Positions 26,446 through 33,595 of a stretch of 64,000 bases of DNA are shown piece by piece. Position 1 is the first letter of the stretch, and each line of letters starts with the position of its first letter. A program made the translations under genes and the position numbers. The stretch spans positions 1 through 64,000 of the forward strand of contig NZ_JAANCM010000014.1 of assembly GCF_011603255.1 (NCBI RefSeq), in the 5' to 3' direction. The DNA is from Ferranicluibacter rubi. Lineage in GTDB: Bacteria; Pseudomonadota; Alphaproteobacteria; Rhizobiales; Rhizobiaceae. Below the pieces are notes generated by a model that ran no database searches, was not told the DNA's origin, and saw only the letters and a program-made list of their open reading frames with translations.

Positions 26446-27885
26446 ATGACCTTCCGTATCGCCGTCGGCGGCATCCATACCGAGTGCAGCACCTCTTCCC
26501 CGGTCCTGATGCGGCCCGAGGATTTTCGCGTCCTGCGCGGTCCCGATCTGCTGTCGGCCGAGAATTTTTCGTTTTTGCCAAACCCCGATGTCGCGCTGCT
26601 GCCGCTGCTTCACGCCCGCGCCGTGCCCGGCGGGCCTCTGGCGCGGGAGACCTATGAGGGGTTCAAGGCGGAATTCCTCGATCTGCTGAAGGCGTCCCTG
26701 CCGCTCGATGGCCTCTATCTCGCCATGCATGGCGCTGTGAATGTCGAGGGCATGGATGATGCGGAAGGGGACTGGATTTCGGCGGCACGCAGCGTGGTCG
26801 GGCCCGACATCCCCGTGGCGGCGAGCTACGACCTGCATGGCAACGTCACCCAGCGCATCATCGACCAGCTGGATATCTTCGCGGCCTACCGCACCGCGCC
26901 GCATATCGACACGCGCGAAACCATGGTGCGGGCCTGGTCCATGCTGATAAAGACGCTGCAGACCGGCGAAAAGCCCGGTGTCGCCTGGGCGCCGGTGCCG
27001 GTGCTGCTGCCGGGCGAGCGCACCTCCACCGAAGACGAGCCGGCGAAGAGCCTCTACGGCGCGCTGTCGCGGCACGATGCGGTGCCGGGTGTGTGGGACG
27101 CGAACCTGATGGTCGGCTATGTCTGGGCGGACGAGCCGCGCGGAACGGCCTGCGCCGTCGTGACTGGAACGGACAAGGCGGCGGCGGAAGCTGTCGCCGC
27201 CGAGATCGCGAGATCCTACTGGGATGCCCGCGAGGCCTTCCGCTTCGGTCCCGTCACCGGGCCACTCGAGGAGATGCTCGATATTGCTCAGGGGACGGAG
27301 ACACGGCCGATCATCCTCGCGGATTCCGGCGACAACCCCACGGGCGGCGGCGTGGGCGACCGGGCGGATGTGCTCAACGCCCTGATCGCACGTGATTTTC
27401 AAGGCGCCGTCATCGGCGGCATCACCGACCGGCCTGCGGTGGAAGCCTGCTTTGCGGCGGGTGAGGGCGCGACCCTGTCGCTGCGGATCGGCGGCGCGCT
27501 CGATCCCGCGAGCCCTTCGGCCGAGGTTTCCGCCACCGTCGTCCGTCTCGACGACCCGGCAGGCGCTGAGGCGCGGCAGGCGGTCGTCACGGTCGGTGGC
27601 ATCACGGTCATTCTCGCGGCGCGCCGGCGGCCCTACCACGATATCGCCGACTTCACCCGCCACGGCATCGACCCGAAGGGCGTGCGGCTGCTCGTGGTCA
27701 AGTCCGGCTATCTCTCGCCCGAGCTTGCGCCCATCGCCCAGCCGAACCTCATGGCCCTGACGGACGGCGTCATCAATCAGGATATCGAGCGTCTGCCCAA
27801 CGAGCGGCGCCGCCGCCCGTCCTATCCTTTCGACCGGGCCTTCGATTACGTGCCGGAGCCGCAGTCGTCCGCCCGCTGGAAGTAG
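26446..27885 (+). CDS. M81-family (MlrC-like) protein, paralog B
   Basis: The product has 479 residues. The family N-terminus is FRIAVGGIHTECSTSSP, then GLYLAMHGAV, the D-x-H motif in SYDLHGNVTQ, and the C-terminal MlrC domain with ILADSGDNPTGGGVGDRAD. It aligns by eye along its whole length with paralog A at 20007, yet is clearly divergent. The ATG at 26446 is used because it starts the family N-terminus; upstream sequence is the palindromic repeat. It may be read from the GH20 operon through the repeat, or from its own promoter. A function in amide hydrolysis of the imported compound is inferred. Confidence 0.85.
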   Translation: MTFRIAVGGIHTECSTSSPVLMRPEDFRVLRGPDLLSAENFSFLPNPDVALLPLLHARAVPGGPLARETYEGFKAEFLDLLKASLPLDGLYLAMHGAVNVEGMDDAEGDWISAARSVVGPDIPVAASYDLHGNVTQRIIDQLDIFAAYRTAPHIDTRETMVRAWSMLIKTLQTGEKPGVAWAPVPVLLPGERTSTEDEPAKSLYGALSRHDAVPGVWDANLMVGYVWADEPRGTACAVVTGTDKAAAEAVAAEIARSYWDAREAFRFGPVTGPLEEMLDIAQGTETRPIILADSGDNPTGGGVGDRADVLNALIARDFQGAVIGGITDRPAVEACFAAGEGATLSLRIGGALDPASPSAEVSATVVRLDDPAGAEARQAVVTVGGITVILAARRRPYHDIADFTRHGIDPKGVRLLVVKSGYLSPELAPIAQPNLMALTDGVINQDIERLPNERRRRPSYPFDRAFDYVPEPQSSARWK

Positions 27886-28040
27886 GCGTATCTTTGCAAG
27901 GCGTCATCGCTGAAAAATAGGCAACGGCGCCTCTCGCACCGTTGCACTTGGGGTGCGGGCGTATAAGATCGTTCGCATTCTCACATTCCCGGCGATTTGC
28001 CGTCTCCTCCAGCTGGGCCGTTCCGCGCCCTGGTGTCCCC

Positions 28041-29252
28041 ATGAGCCTATCGATCGCGACCGCCCTCCGGGACCCGTCGCTGCGCGTCAGCGCGCTTGCC
28101 ATCTTCTTCTTCGGGTTCTCCGGGGCGGCGACCCAGCCCTATCAGTCGATCATCGGCATCCGTGAACTCGGGTTGACCGATAGCGGCTATGCCAGCCTGA
28201 TGTTTGCGGCGGCTGCCGTCAGCGTTACGGCAAGCGTGCTCATGGGCATCTTCGCCGACCGGCTCGGCGATTACCGCACCTCCATCCTCTATGTCGCGCT
28301 GTTCGGCATCTCCGGCTTTGCGCTCGTCTACGTCTCGGCGACGATCACTGCCTTCGTTATCGCCAAGCTCGTCCTTCTGCCCGTCTTCGGCGCGTTGAAT
28401 TCGCTGATCTTCGCCAATGTGCGCGCGGCCTCCGGCGGACTGGCGCAATCGCAGCTGGTGGCGGTCAACGCGACGATGCGCGCCACCATCTCGCTTTCCT
28501 GGGTGCTGGTGCCCGGCATCGTCGGCATTGCGCTGGCGGGATCGCAATCCATGCTGCCGGCCTATCTGATCGCGGCGCTGGCCGCCGGCGTCTGCTTTAT
28601 CCTTGCCGCCTTCTATCTGCCGCGGCCTTTGCCGCTCGGGACCCGGGACGATGTCGCGCGCTACCGGGTCCTCGCCTCGCTGCGTGAGGTCGTATCGCCG
28701 CGCGTCGCCCTGCGGCTTCTCGCTATCGCGCTCATTTGCTCCATGCTGTTCGTCAACGATGCGGTGCGGTCGCTGATCATCACGGGCAAGGCCGGCGGCA
28801 CGGTGCGCGACATCGGTATCGTCGTCGGCGTCGTGGCGCTTCTGGAAATCGTCTTTATCCTGTTCTGGAGCGCGGCCGAGCGGCGGATCACGTCGCTGCG
28901 CTCGCTGGTCATCGGCGCCACGCTCTATGCAGTCTACATGGCGCTGCAGGGCATGGCGACGCAGACCTGGCATATCTATGCCCAGACGATCATCAGCGGC
29001 ATCGCCGCCGCCGCCATCATCAGCCTGCCGATCACCTATCTGCAGGACCTCATCGCCGACCGTCCCGGCCTCGGCAGCTCGCTGATCGCCGTCAACATGT
29101 TCCTCAGCGCCGGCATCAGCGCCGTCGTCTTTGCCGCAGGCACGCGGCTTGGGGATTACAGTTTTACGTCCATCCTCGGCGGCGTCATTGGCCTCGTGGG
29201 CGTCGTCCTGCTGGTGGTGCTGGATGGGCGCAAGGGGCGGGCGAGGGCCTGA
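28041..29252 (+). CDS. MFS transporter, sugar-efflux-like
   Basis: The product has 403 residues and about twelve membrane helices. The segment GIFADRLGDYRTSILYV between helices 2 and 3 is the MFS motif A region (about 75-91). The N-terminal FGFSGAATQPYQSIIGIRELG resembles the SET (sugar efflux transporter) group. It lies 155 bp after M81 paralog B with a GCAACGG/CCGTTGC hairpin between them (about 27923-27948). It may export excess sugar or a by-product of the catabolic region; import cannot be excluded. Confidence 0.78.
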   Translation: MSLSIATALRDPSLRVSALAIFFFGFSGAATQPYQSIIGIRELGLTDSGYASLMFAAAAVSVTASVLMGIFADRLGDYRTSILYVALFGISGFALVYVSATITAFVIAKLVLLPVFGALNSLIFANVRAASGGLAQSQLVAVNATMRATISLSWVLVPGIVGIALAGSQSMLPAYLIAALAAGVCFILAAFYLPRPLPLGTRDDVARYRVLASLREVVSPRVALRLLAIALICSMLFVNDAVRSLIITGKAGGTVRDIGIVVGVVALLEIVFILFWSAAERRITSLRSLVIGATLYAVYMALQGMATQTWHIYAQTIISGIAAAAIISLPITYLQDLIADRPGLGSSLIAVNMFLSAGISAVVFAAGTRLGDYSFTSILGGVIGLVGVVLLVVLDGRKGRARA

Positions 29253-29276
29253 GCTGCGGTTTGCACTGAGCCGCAA

Positions 29277-29309
29277 CGAAAAACACCGGAGCGTCGATCG
29301 CTCCGGTGT
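29277..29309 (-). terminator. terminator of small lipoprotein gene
   Basis: ACACCGGAGCG (29283-29293) and CGCTCCGGTGT (29299-29309) form a perfect 11-bp stem with a 5-nt loop. On the leftward strand it is followed by TTTTT (29279-29283). It also sits after the convergent MFS gene and may work in both directions. Confidence 0.85.
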
Positions 29310-29340
29310 GATGTCTCGACGAAGTCTTGAGCGCGTTGGC

Positions 29341-29754
29341 TCAGGACGCCTTGGCGCCGGCCAGCACTTCCTCGCACCAGCTCGGGCCGCCCGGATGGCG
29401 GCGGTCGCCGACGAGGCGAACCGAACGGATGATGTAGTCGGAGGACACCGTAAGCTGTACCGAGCAGCTGAGATATTCGGTGCGGGCCGGTGACGTCTGC
29501 TTGCCGCGCGAGCCGTCCGCCTTCTTGGCGTAGGTCGCGGGAACCTTGCGGTTGCGGTAGCCGCCCTTCCACGAATAGAGCGTATCGCCGCCGCTCTGCA
29601 CGTCGGCGATCGGCGGGCCGAACTGGGCGAAGAAGATGCCGGCCGGCTGTCCGGCCCAGCGGGCTTCGACCGCGTTCTGCTGCATTGGCGCAATGGTCGT
29701 GCATCCGGCAAGTACCAGCGCAAGGCCGGCAGCGGCGAAAACCCGCAAGGTCAT
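29341..29754 (-). CDS. small lipoprotein, unknown function
   Basis: The product has 137 residues. The chosen ATG opens a lipoprotein signal peptide with lipobox LVLAGC (Cys about 18), so the mature protein is lipid-anchored. The remainder has GQPAGIFFAQFGPPIADVQSGG, a pattern seen in small outer-membrane assembly or SmpA/BamE-like lipoproteins, and two further Cys (SCSV, WCEE) that may pair. No function can be assigned. It is monocistronic with a clear terminator. Confidence 0.75.
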   Translation of the reverse strand: MTLRVFAAAGLALVLAGCTTIAPMQQNAVEARWAGQPAGIFFAQFGPPIADVQSGGDTLYSWKGGYRNRKVPATYAKKADGSRGKQTSPARTEYLSCSVQLTVSSDYIIRSVRLVGDRRHPGGPSWCEEVLAGAKAS

Positions 29755-30002
29755 ATATCGTCCCCTTCGAAAGATCCTGAAACCGGACGCCCTGCCGCCT
29801 GCCGCCAGCCCCGTGCCGACATCGAGGCGCACCGCCCGTTCGCTCACGCCTCTAGCGCCAATCGTGTTCAAAGAAAATCGGTCGGACCCTGCCGATGCGC
29901 AATAATTTCCAAGCGTTGCCGAAAATCTCTATCACCCGCCACGCCACTTGGGCTCTGCGACATCATCCTGTCAAAAACTGACCTGAACCGATGATTTGCC
30001 GC

Positions 30003-30031
30003 TTGTGGAATGAAAAACGCTGTTCTATAGA
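30003..30031 (+). promoter_or_regulatory. promoter of tRNA-Pro
   Basis: TTGTGG (30003-30008) and TATAGA (30026-30031) are spaced by 17 bp and lie 14 bp upstream of the tRNA. The -10 box overlaps a TTCTATAGAA palindrome (30023-30032). This is a reasonable housekeeping promoter by position and sequence. Confidence 0.5.
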
Positions 30032-30045
30032 AACGCCGCTGGTCA

Positions 30046-30122
30046 CGGAGTGTAGCGCAGCCTGGTAGCGCACCACGTTCGGGACGTGGGGGTCGCAGGT
30101 TCAAATCCTGCCACTCCGACCA
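30046..30122 (+). tRNA. tRNA-Pro (CGG)
   Basis: This 77-nt cloverleaf has acceptor stem CGGAGTG/CACTCCG, anticodon loop TTCGGGA with anticodon CGG (30080-30082), T-loop GGTTCAAATCC and encoded CCA (30120-30122). Proline identity is supported by the anticodon and by G/A acceptor features (discriminator A). It stands alone. Confidence 0.95.
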
Positions 30123-30287
30123 GCGGAAAAATGGCTTTCCCGAAGCCAACCTTTTCTTTCCCGTTATCCGCTTATTCTCACAGGACGCTTGCCGCCGTTT
30201 CGGCTGACTGCTTGCTCATTTGGTGTTCAGATCAGTGTTGCAGACCCCACGGCACTATCCGACGCGTCAGACCGGTAAAACGATCCA

Positions 30288-30395
30288 TCAGACCAAAAGC
30301 AGCACCGGGGCGGACACGGTGATGAGCGCGGCGCCGGCAGCGACGATGATCTTGAGAAGGCTGGCGTCGAAGGACATTTTCTGCTGCTCGGTCAT
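30288..30395 (-). CDS. 35-residue single-helix membrane peptide
   Basis: This short frame is read from ATG at 30395 to TGA at 30288-30290. GGAG lies 6 nt before the ATG. The peptide starts MTEQQKMSFDASLLK, then a hydrophobic stretch of about 20 residues (IIVAAGAALITVSAPVLLLV) reaches the C-terminus, so it would be an N-in single-pass inner-membrane peptide. The good ribosome site and the polar-then-hydrophobic order argue for a real gene. No family is recognised. Neighbours are tRNA-Pro and the ssu operon (218 bp upstream). Confidence 0.55.
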   Translation of the reverse strand: MTEQQKMSFDASLLKIIVAAGAALITVSAPVLLLV

Positions 30396-30613
30396 GCTTC
30401 ACTCCCACCGCTTGTCTTATGATTTTTATGACGGGTTAACGCGCGAGGTCGGGAGAATGTTTCGAGGAGCCGGCGCGCTCCGAAGCGATTGCTTGACGTG
30501 CCGCAATGGTGCTTTTCATGAACGAGCGCCCCACCTGTGTGTATTGCCGCCGGACAAGACGGCGATCGCCTGTGGAGAGCTTTTCCGGTGAAGTCCGGTT
30601 CACTGGAAAGGCT

Positions 30614-31390
30614 TCAGACTGCCTCCAGAATCCGCCGTTGCAGATCCACCGCACGCGGATCGGCCAACTCCCGGCGGGGACGGTCGAGATCGATATCGAT
30701 GTCCAGTGCGACGGCGCCTTCGCGCAGTACGACGACGCGGTCGGCCAGTGCCACGGCTTCCGCGACGTCATGGGTGATCAGCACGGTGGTGAAACCGCGC
30801 GCAGTCCACAGGGTTTCGAGAAGGCGGTGCATCTCGATGCGCGTCAGGGCGTCGAGAGCGCCGAAGGGCTCGTCGAGCAGGAGGATGCGCGGCTGGCTGA
30901 CGAGGGCGCGAGCGAGCGCCACGCGCTGTTTCTGCCCACCGGAGAGCACGCTCGGCCAGTCGTTTTCCCGGCCTTCGAGGCCGACATCCCGAAGCGTGGC
31001 GCGGGCCGTTTCCTGCCAGTCGGGCCCGCGAGCGATACCGACATTCTCTCCCACGCGCTGCCACGGCACCAGTCGGGCTTCCTGGAAGAGGAGGCGCACA
31101 TCGGGATTGAGCCCTTCGACCGTCTCACCGCCGATGGCGACGGTGCCGGAGGTCGGTTTGTCCAGCCCGGCGATGAGGCGCATCAGCGTGGACTTGCCGC
31201 CGCCCGAGCGGCCGACGACGGCGAGGAACCGGCCGGCGGGCACATCCAGCGAGAACTTCTCGAGGACGCTGAGCGCGCCGAAGCGCTTTTCCACGTTCGA
31301 CAGCGACAAAGGCAGGCCGTTGACCGGGGGTGCCGACTGTCTCGTTTCCAGTCGTTGTGCCGTATGGGAAGATTTCAGTGCGAGGGTCAT
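30614..31390 (-). CDS. ssuB: aliphatic sulfonate ABC ATPase SsuB
   Basis: The product has 258 residues. It has Walker A GRSGGGKST (60-68), Q-loop LFQEARLVPWQ, typical of SsuB/TauB, signature LSGGQKQR (149-156), Walker B LLLDEPF and H-loop LITHDVAEAVALAD. It powers sulfonate or sulfate-ester import with SsuC and SsuA, giving sulfur for assimilation when sulfate is scarce. The start at 31390 overlaps the SsuC stop. No SsuD/SsuE monooxygenase pair follows in this operon; other flavin monooxygenases are encoded further right. Confidence 0.9.
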   Translation of the reverse strand: MTLALKSSHTAQRLETRQSAPPVNGLPLSLSNVEKRFGALSVLEKFSLDVPAGRFLAVVGRSGGGKSTLMRLIAGLDKPTSGTVAIGGETVEGLNPDVRLLFQEARLVPWQRVGENVGIARGPDWQETARATLRDVGLEGRENDWPSVLSGGQKQRVALARALVSQPRILLLDEPFGALDALTRIEMHRLLETLWTARGFTTVLITHDVAEAVALADRVVVLREGAVALDIDIDLDRPRRELADPRAVDLQRRILEAV

Positions 31391-32256
31391 GGCGTTCCCT
31401 TTTCCTGGCCCTGATAGGCCGGATGCCAGGAGAGGACGCGCCGTTCGATGGCGCGCGTGGCGAGATCGGCGACCTTGCCGAGCAGGGCGTAGACGATGAT
31501 GCCCAGCAGCACGACGTCCGTCTGCAGGAACTCGCGGGCATTCATGGTCATGTAGCCGATGCCGTTGGTGGCCGAGATGGTTTCCGCGACGATGAGCGTC
31601 AGCCACATGAAGCCGAGCGCGTAGCGCAGACCCACGAGGATGGAGGGCAGGGCGCCGGGCAGGATGATGCGCAGGATCATGGCGCGGCGGTTGAGCCCGT
31701 AGACCTCGGCCATCTCGACGACCTGCGGGTCGATGGTGCGCACGCCGTAGAAGGTGTTCATGTAGATCGGAAAGAACACGCCGACGGAAACGAGGAAGAT
31801 CTTCGCCGTCTCGCCGATGCCGAACCAGAGGATGACGAGCGGGATGAGCGCCAGATGCGGCACGTTGCGCACCATCTGGATGGTGCTGTCGAGGAAGGTT
31901 TCGGCTGGCCGCCACAGGCCGTTGACCACGCCCAGCACAAAGCCGACGCCGCCGCCGATGAGGAGGCCGATCACCGCGCGCTGGGTGGAGGCGAGCGTGT
32001 GGTAGAGAAGCGAGCCATCGAGCAGCAGCCGCCAGAAGGCGGCGGCGACCGACGTCGGCGCGGGAATGAGGCGGGCGGTGACGAGGCCGCTGCGCGAGGC
32101 AATCTCCCAGAGGATGAGGATCGCGATCGGCAGCGCCCAAGGCGCAAGGCGTTGCCAGAGGACGCCGCCCGCTCCGGAAGCCGTGTCCGAGACCGGGCTT
32201 TTCCGCGTCACATTCGAGGTGTCGTTTTTAGATCCGGCGAGAGAGGCTTCCGCCAT
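31387..32256 (-). CDS. ssuC: aliphatic sulfonate ABC permease SsuC
   Basis: The product has 289 residues with a polar N-terminus of about 35 residues, then six membrane helices. The permease loop is EVYGLNRRAMILRIILPGALPS (shown from about residue 197), and GIGYMTMNAREFLQTD near the C-terminal part is typical of the SsuC/TauC/NrtB group. Its start overlaps the SsuA stop and its stop overlaps the SsuB start, so the three genes are translationally coupled. Confidence 0.9.
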   Translation of the reverse strand: MAEASLAGSKNDTSNVTRKSPVSDTASGAGGVLWQRLAPWALPIAILILWEIASRSGLVTARLIPAPTSVAAAFWRLLLDGSLLYHTLASTQRAVIGLLIGGGVGFVLGVVNGLWRPAETFLDSTIQMVRNVPHLALIPLVILWFGIGETAKIFLVSVGVFFPIYMNTFYGVRTIDPQVVEMAEVYGLNRRAMILRIILPGALPSILVGLRYALGFMWLTLIVAETISATNGIGYMTMNAREFLQTDVVLLGIIVYALLGKVADLATRAIERRVLSWHPAYQGQEKGTP

Positions 32257-33209
32257 CAGGCGCCACCCTTGCGGACGTTATCGGCAATGACGATCGGTGC
32301 GGGGATGAGGCCGAGCGTGTGGAACGTATCGGCAATCGCCTGCTGCTGAGCGACGACGGCGTCGCTGAGCGGCGTGACGCCGAAGGACTGGCGTTCGAGC
32401 GCGATGGCGAGGACATCGCCGGGAATGCCGACGATGGGGGCGAGTTCCTGTGCGGCCGTTGCGGTGTTCGCCTTTGCCCACTGGTCGATCTCGCCGATGG
32501 CGGCGATCGTGACGTCGAGCGCTTCGGCATGGGCGTCCACGAAGGTCTTGGTGCTCAGATAGAACTGGTGGTTCGGCACGAGGTTTTCGCCGTTGCGCAG
32601 GGTGCGTGCGCCGATCGCGGCTTCGGCGGCGGCCTGGAAGGGATCCCAGATCACCCAGGCATCGACGGCGCCCTGTTCGAAGGCGGCGCGGGCATCGGCC
32701 GGCGGCAGGAACGAGGTCTTGATATCGGTATAGGCAAGCCCCGCATCTTCCAGCGCCTTGACCAGCAGGAAGTGGACGTTGGAGCCCTTGTTCAGCGCGA
32801 CGTTCTTGCCCTTCAGGTCGGCAACCGTCTTGATAGGGCTGTCGGCCGGCACGAGGATGGCTTCGCCGCGGGGCGCCGGCGGCTCGTGGGCGACATAGAC
32901 GAGGGGCGCGCCGGCGGCCTGTGCGAAGATCGGCGGCGTCTCGCCGGTCGAGCCGAAATCGACGGCGCCGACGTTCAGCGCTTCCAGCAGTTGCGGCCCG
33001 GCCGGGAATTCGGACCATTCCACAGTGTAGCCGATCGCCTCCAGCTTCTCCTCCAGAATGCCCTTGCCCTTCAGCAGCACCAGCGTGCCGTATTTCTGGT
33101 AGCCGACGCGGATGACCTTGTCGGCGGCGCGGGCGGGCAGGGTGCCGAGAAGGGGAAGAAGCGCCGTGCCGGCCAAAGCGGCGGTGAGGGAACGTCTGGT
33201 GATCAGCAT
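32256..33209 (-). CDS. ssuA: sulfonate-binding periplasmic protein SsuA
   Basis: The product has 317 residues. A twin-arginine-like signal peptide (TRRSLTAALAGTALLPLLG, cleavage after ARA about residue 28) precedes an SsuA/NMT1-type fold: IRVGYQKYGTLVLLKGKGIL, GAVDFGSTGETPPIFAQAAG and DAWVIWDPFQAAAE are family hallmarks. It delivers alkanesulfonates or related organosulfur compounds to SsuBC. A TAGACTA-type element lies 64 bp upstream of its start. Confidence 0.9.
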   Translation of the reverse strand: MLITRRSLTAALAGTALLPLLGTLPARAADKVIRVGYQKYGTLVLLKGKGILEEKLEAIGYTVEWSEFPAGPQLLEALNVGAVDFGSTGETPPIFAQAAGAPLVYVAHEPPAPRGEAILVPADSPIKTVADLKGKNVALNKGSNVHFLLVKALEDAGLAYTDIKTSFLPPADARAAFEQGAVDAWVIWDPFQAAAEAAIGARTLRNGENLVPNHQFYLSTKTFVDAHAEALDVTIAAIGEIDQWAKANTATAAQELAPIVGIPGDVLAIALERQSFGVTPLSDAVVAQQQAIADTFHTLGLIPAPIVIADNVRKGGA

Positions 33210-33272
33210 GAGATGTGCTCCGTCGCAAGTCCGAAAGTCCCGAGGGTCAGGCCCCGGAAAATGAGTAGGTCT

Positions 33273-33282
33273 GTAGACTAAG
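33273..33282 (-). promoter_or_regulatory. TAGACTA motif upstream of ssuA
   Basis: GTAGACTAAG, inside AGGTCTGTAGACTA, is one of five similar elements found in front of sulfur genes in this window. It lies about 65 bp before the ssuA start codon. It may be an activator site or part of a promoter; the factor is unknown. Confidence 0.4.
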
Positions 33283-33485
33283 CGTGGAGCCCGCCGATGA
33301 CAGATATCGCATGCTCTTTTTCACGGCCTCGCGAGCATGTGTTTGTGCCGATGCGAGCGCTTACGCAAAGCATCGACCATGATCGGCCGTAGAGCGTTCA
33401 AGGACGCGCGGCGGGTGGCCGTCCTGCCGGCACCGTTTCGCCGGAAGGGCGCGCTTGAGAAAGCAATTTCACATATGCGCGAAAA

Positions 33486-33496
33486 AATAGTCTATT
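33486..33496 (+). promoter_or_regulatory. AATAGTCTATT palindrome upstream of metY
   Basis: AATAGTCTATT is an 11-bp palindrome in an A/T-rich stretch 100 bp before the sulfhydrylase start. It contains the same TAGAC/GTCTA core as the element before ssuA, so the two divergent sulfur operons may share a regulator. Confidence 0.45.
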
Positions 33497-33524
33497 AAAA
33501 CTGTGTATTTTTAGGCCTGCGTCT

Positions 33525-33594
33525 ACGCTGTCTCCATCGGCATCCCGATCCCATCCGACTTCCCCATCCCATCGACTTCCCATGGAGACAGCGT
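33525..33594 (+). promoter_or_regulatory. RBS-masking leader hairpin of metY
   Basis: ACGCTGTCTCCAT (33525-33537) is an exact inverted repeat of ATGGAGACAGCGT (33582-33594). The right arm contains the Shine-Dalgarno GGAG (33584-33587) and ends one base before the ATG at 33596, so folding would hide the ribosome site. The 44-nt loop is pyrimidine-rich and made of a tandem repeat (CATCCCATCCGACTTCCC, then CATCCCATCGACTTCCC). It looks like a translational control element. It does not match SAM-II, which often precedes this gene in related bacteria. Confidence 0.6.
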
Positions 33595-33595
33595 C

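Noticed and set aside
24898-27663. Open frame of about 920 codons on the - strand
   Set aside because: It is antisense to GH20 and M81 paralog B and passes through the palindromic repeat; low-complexity composition, no family features.
30086-30322. 78-codon frame overlapping tRNA-Pro
   Set aside because: The N-terminal peptide GVAGSNPATPTS is a well-known translation artefact of tRNA sequences.
33497-33595. SAM-II riboswitch upstream of metY
   Set aside because: I looked for the pseudoknot core of SAM-II before the sulfhydrylase gene and did not find it; the leader instead holds the RBS-masking hairpin.
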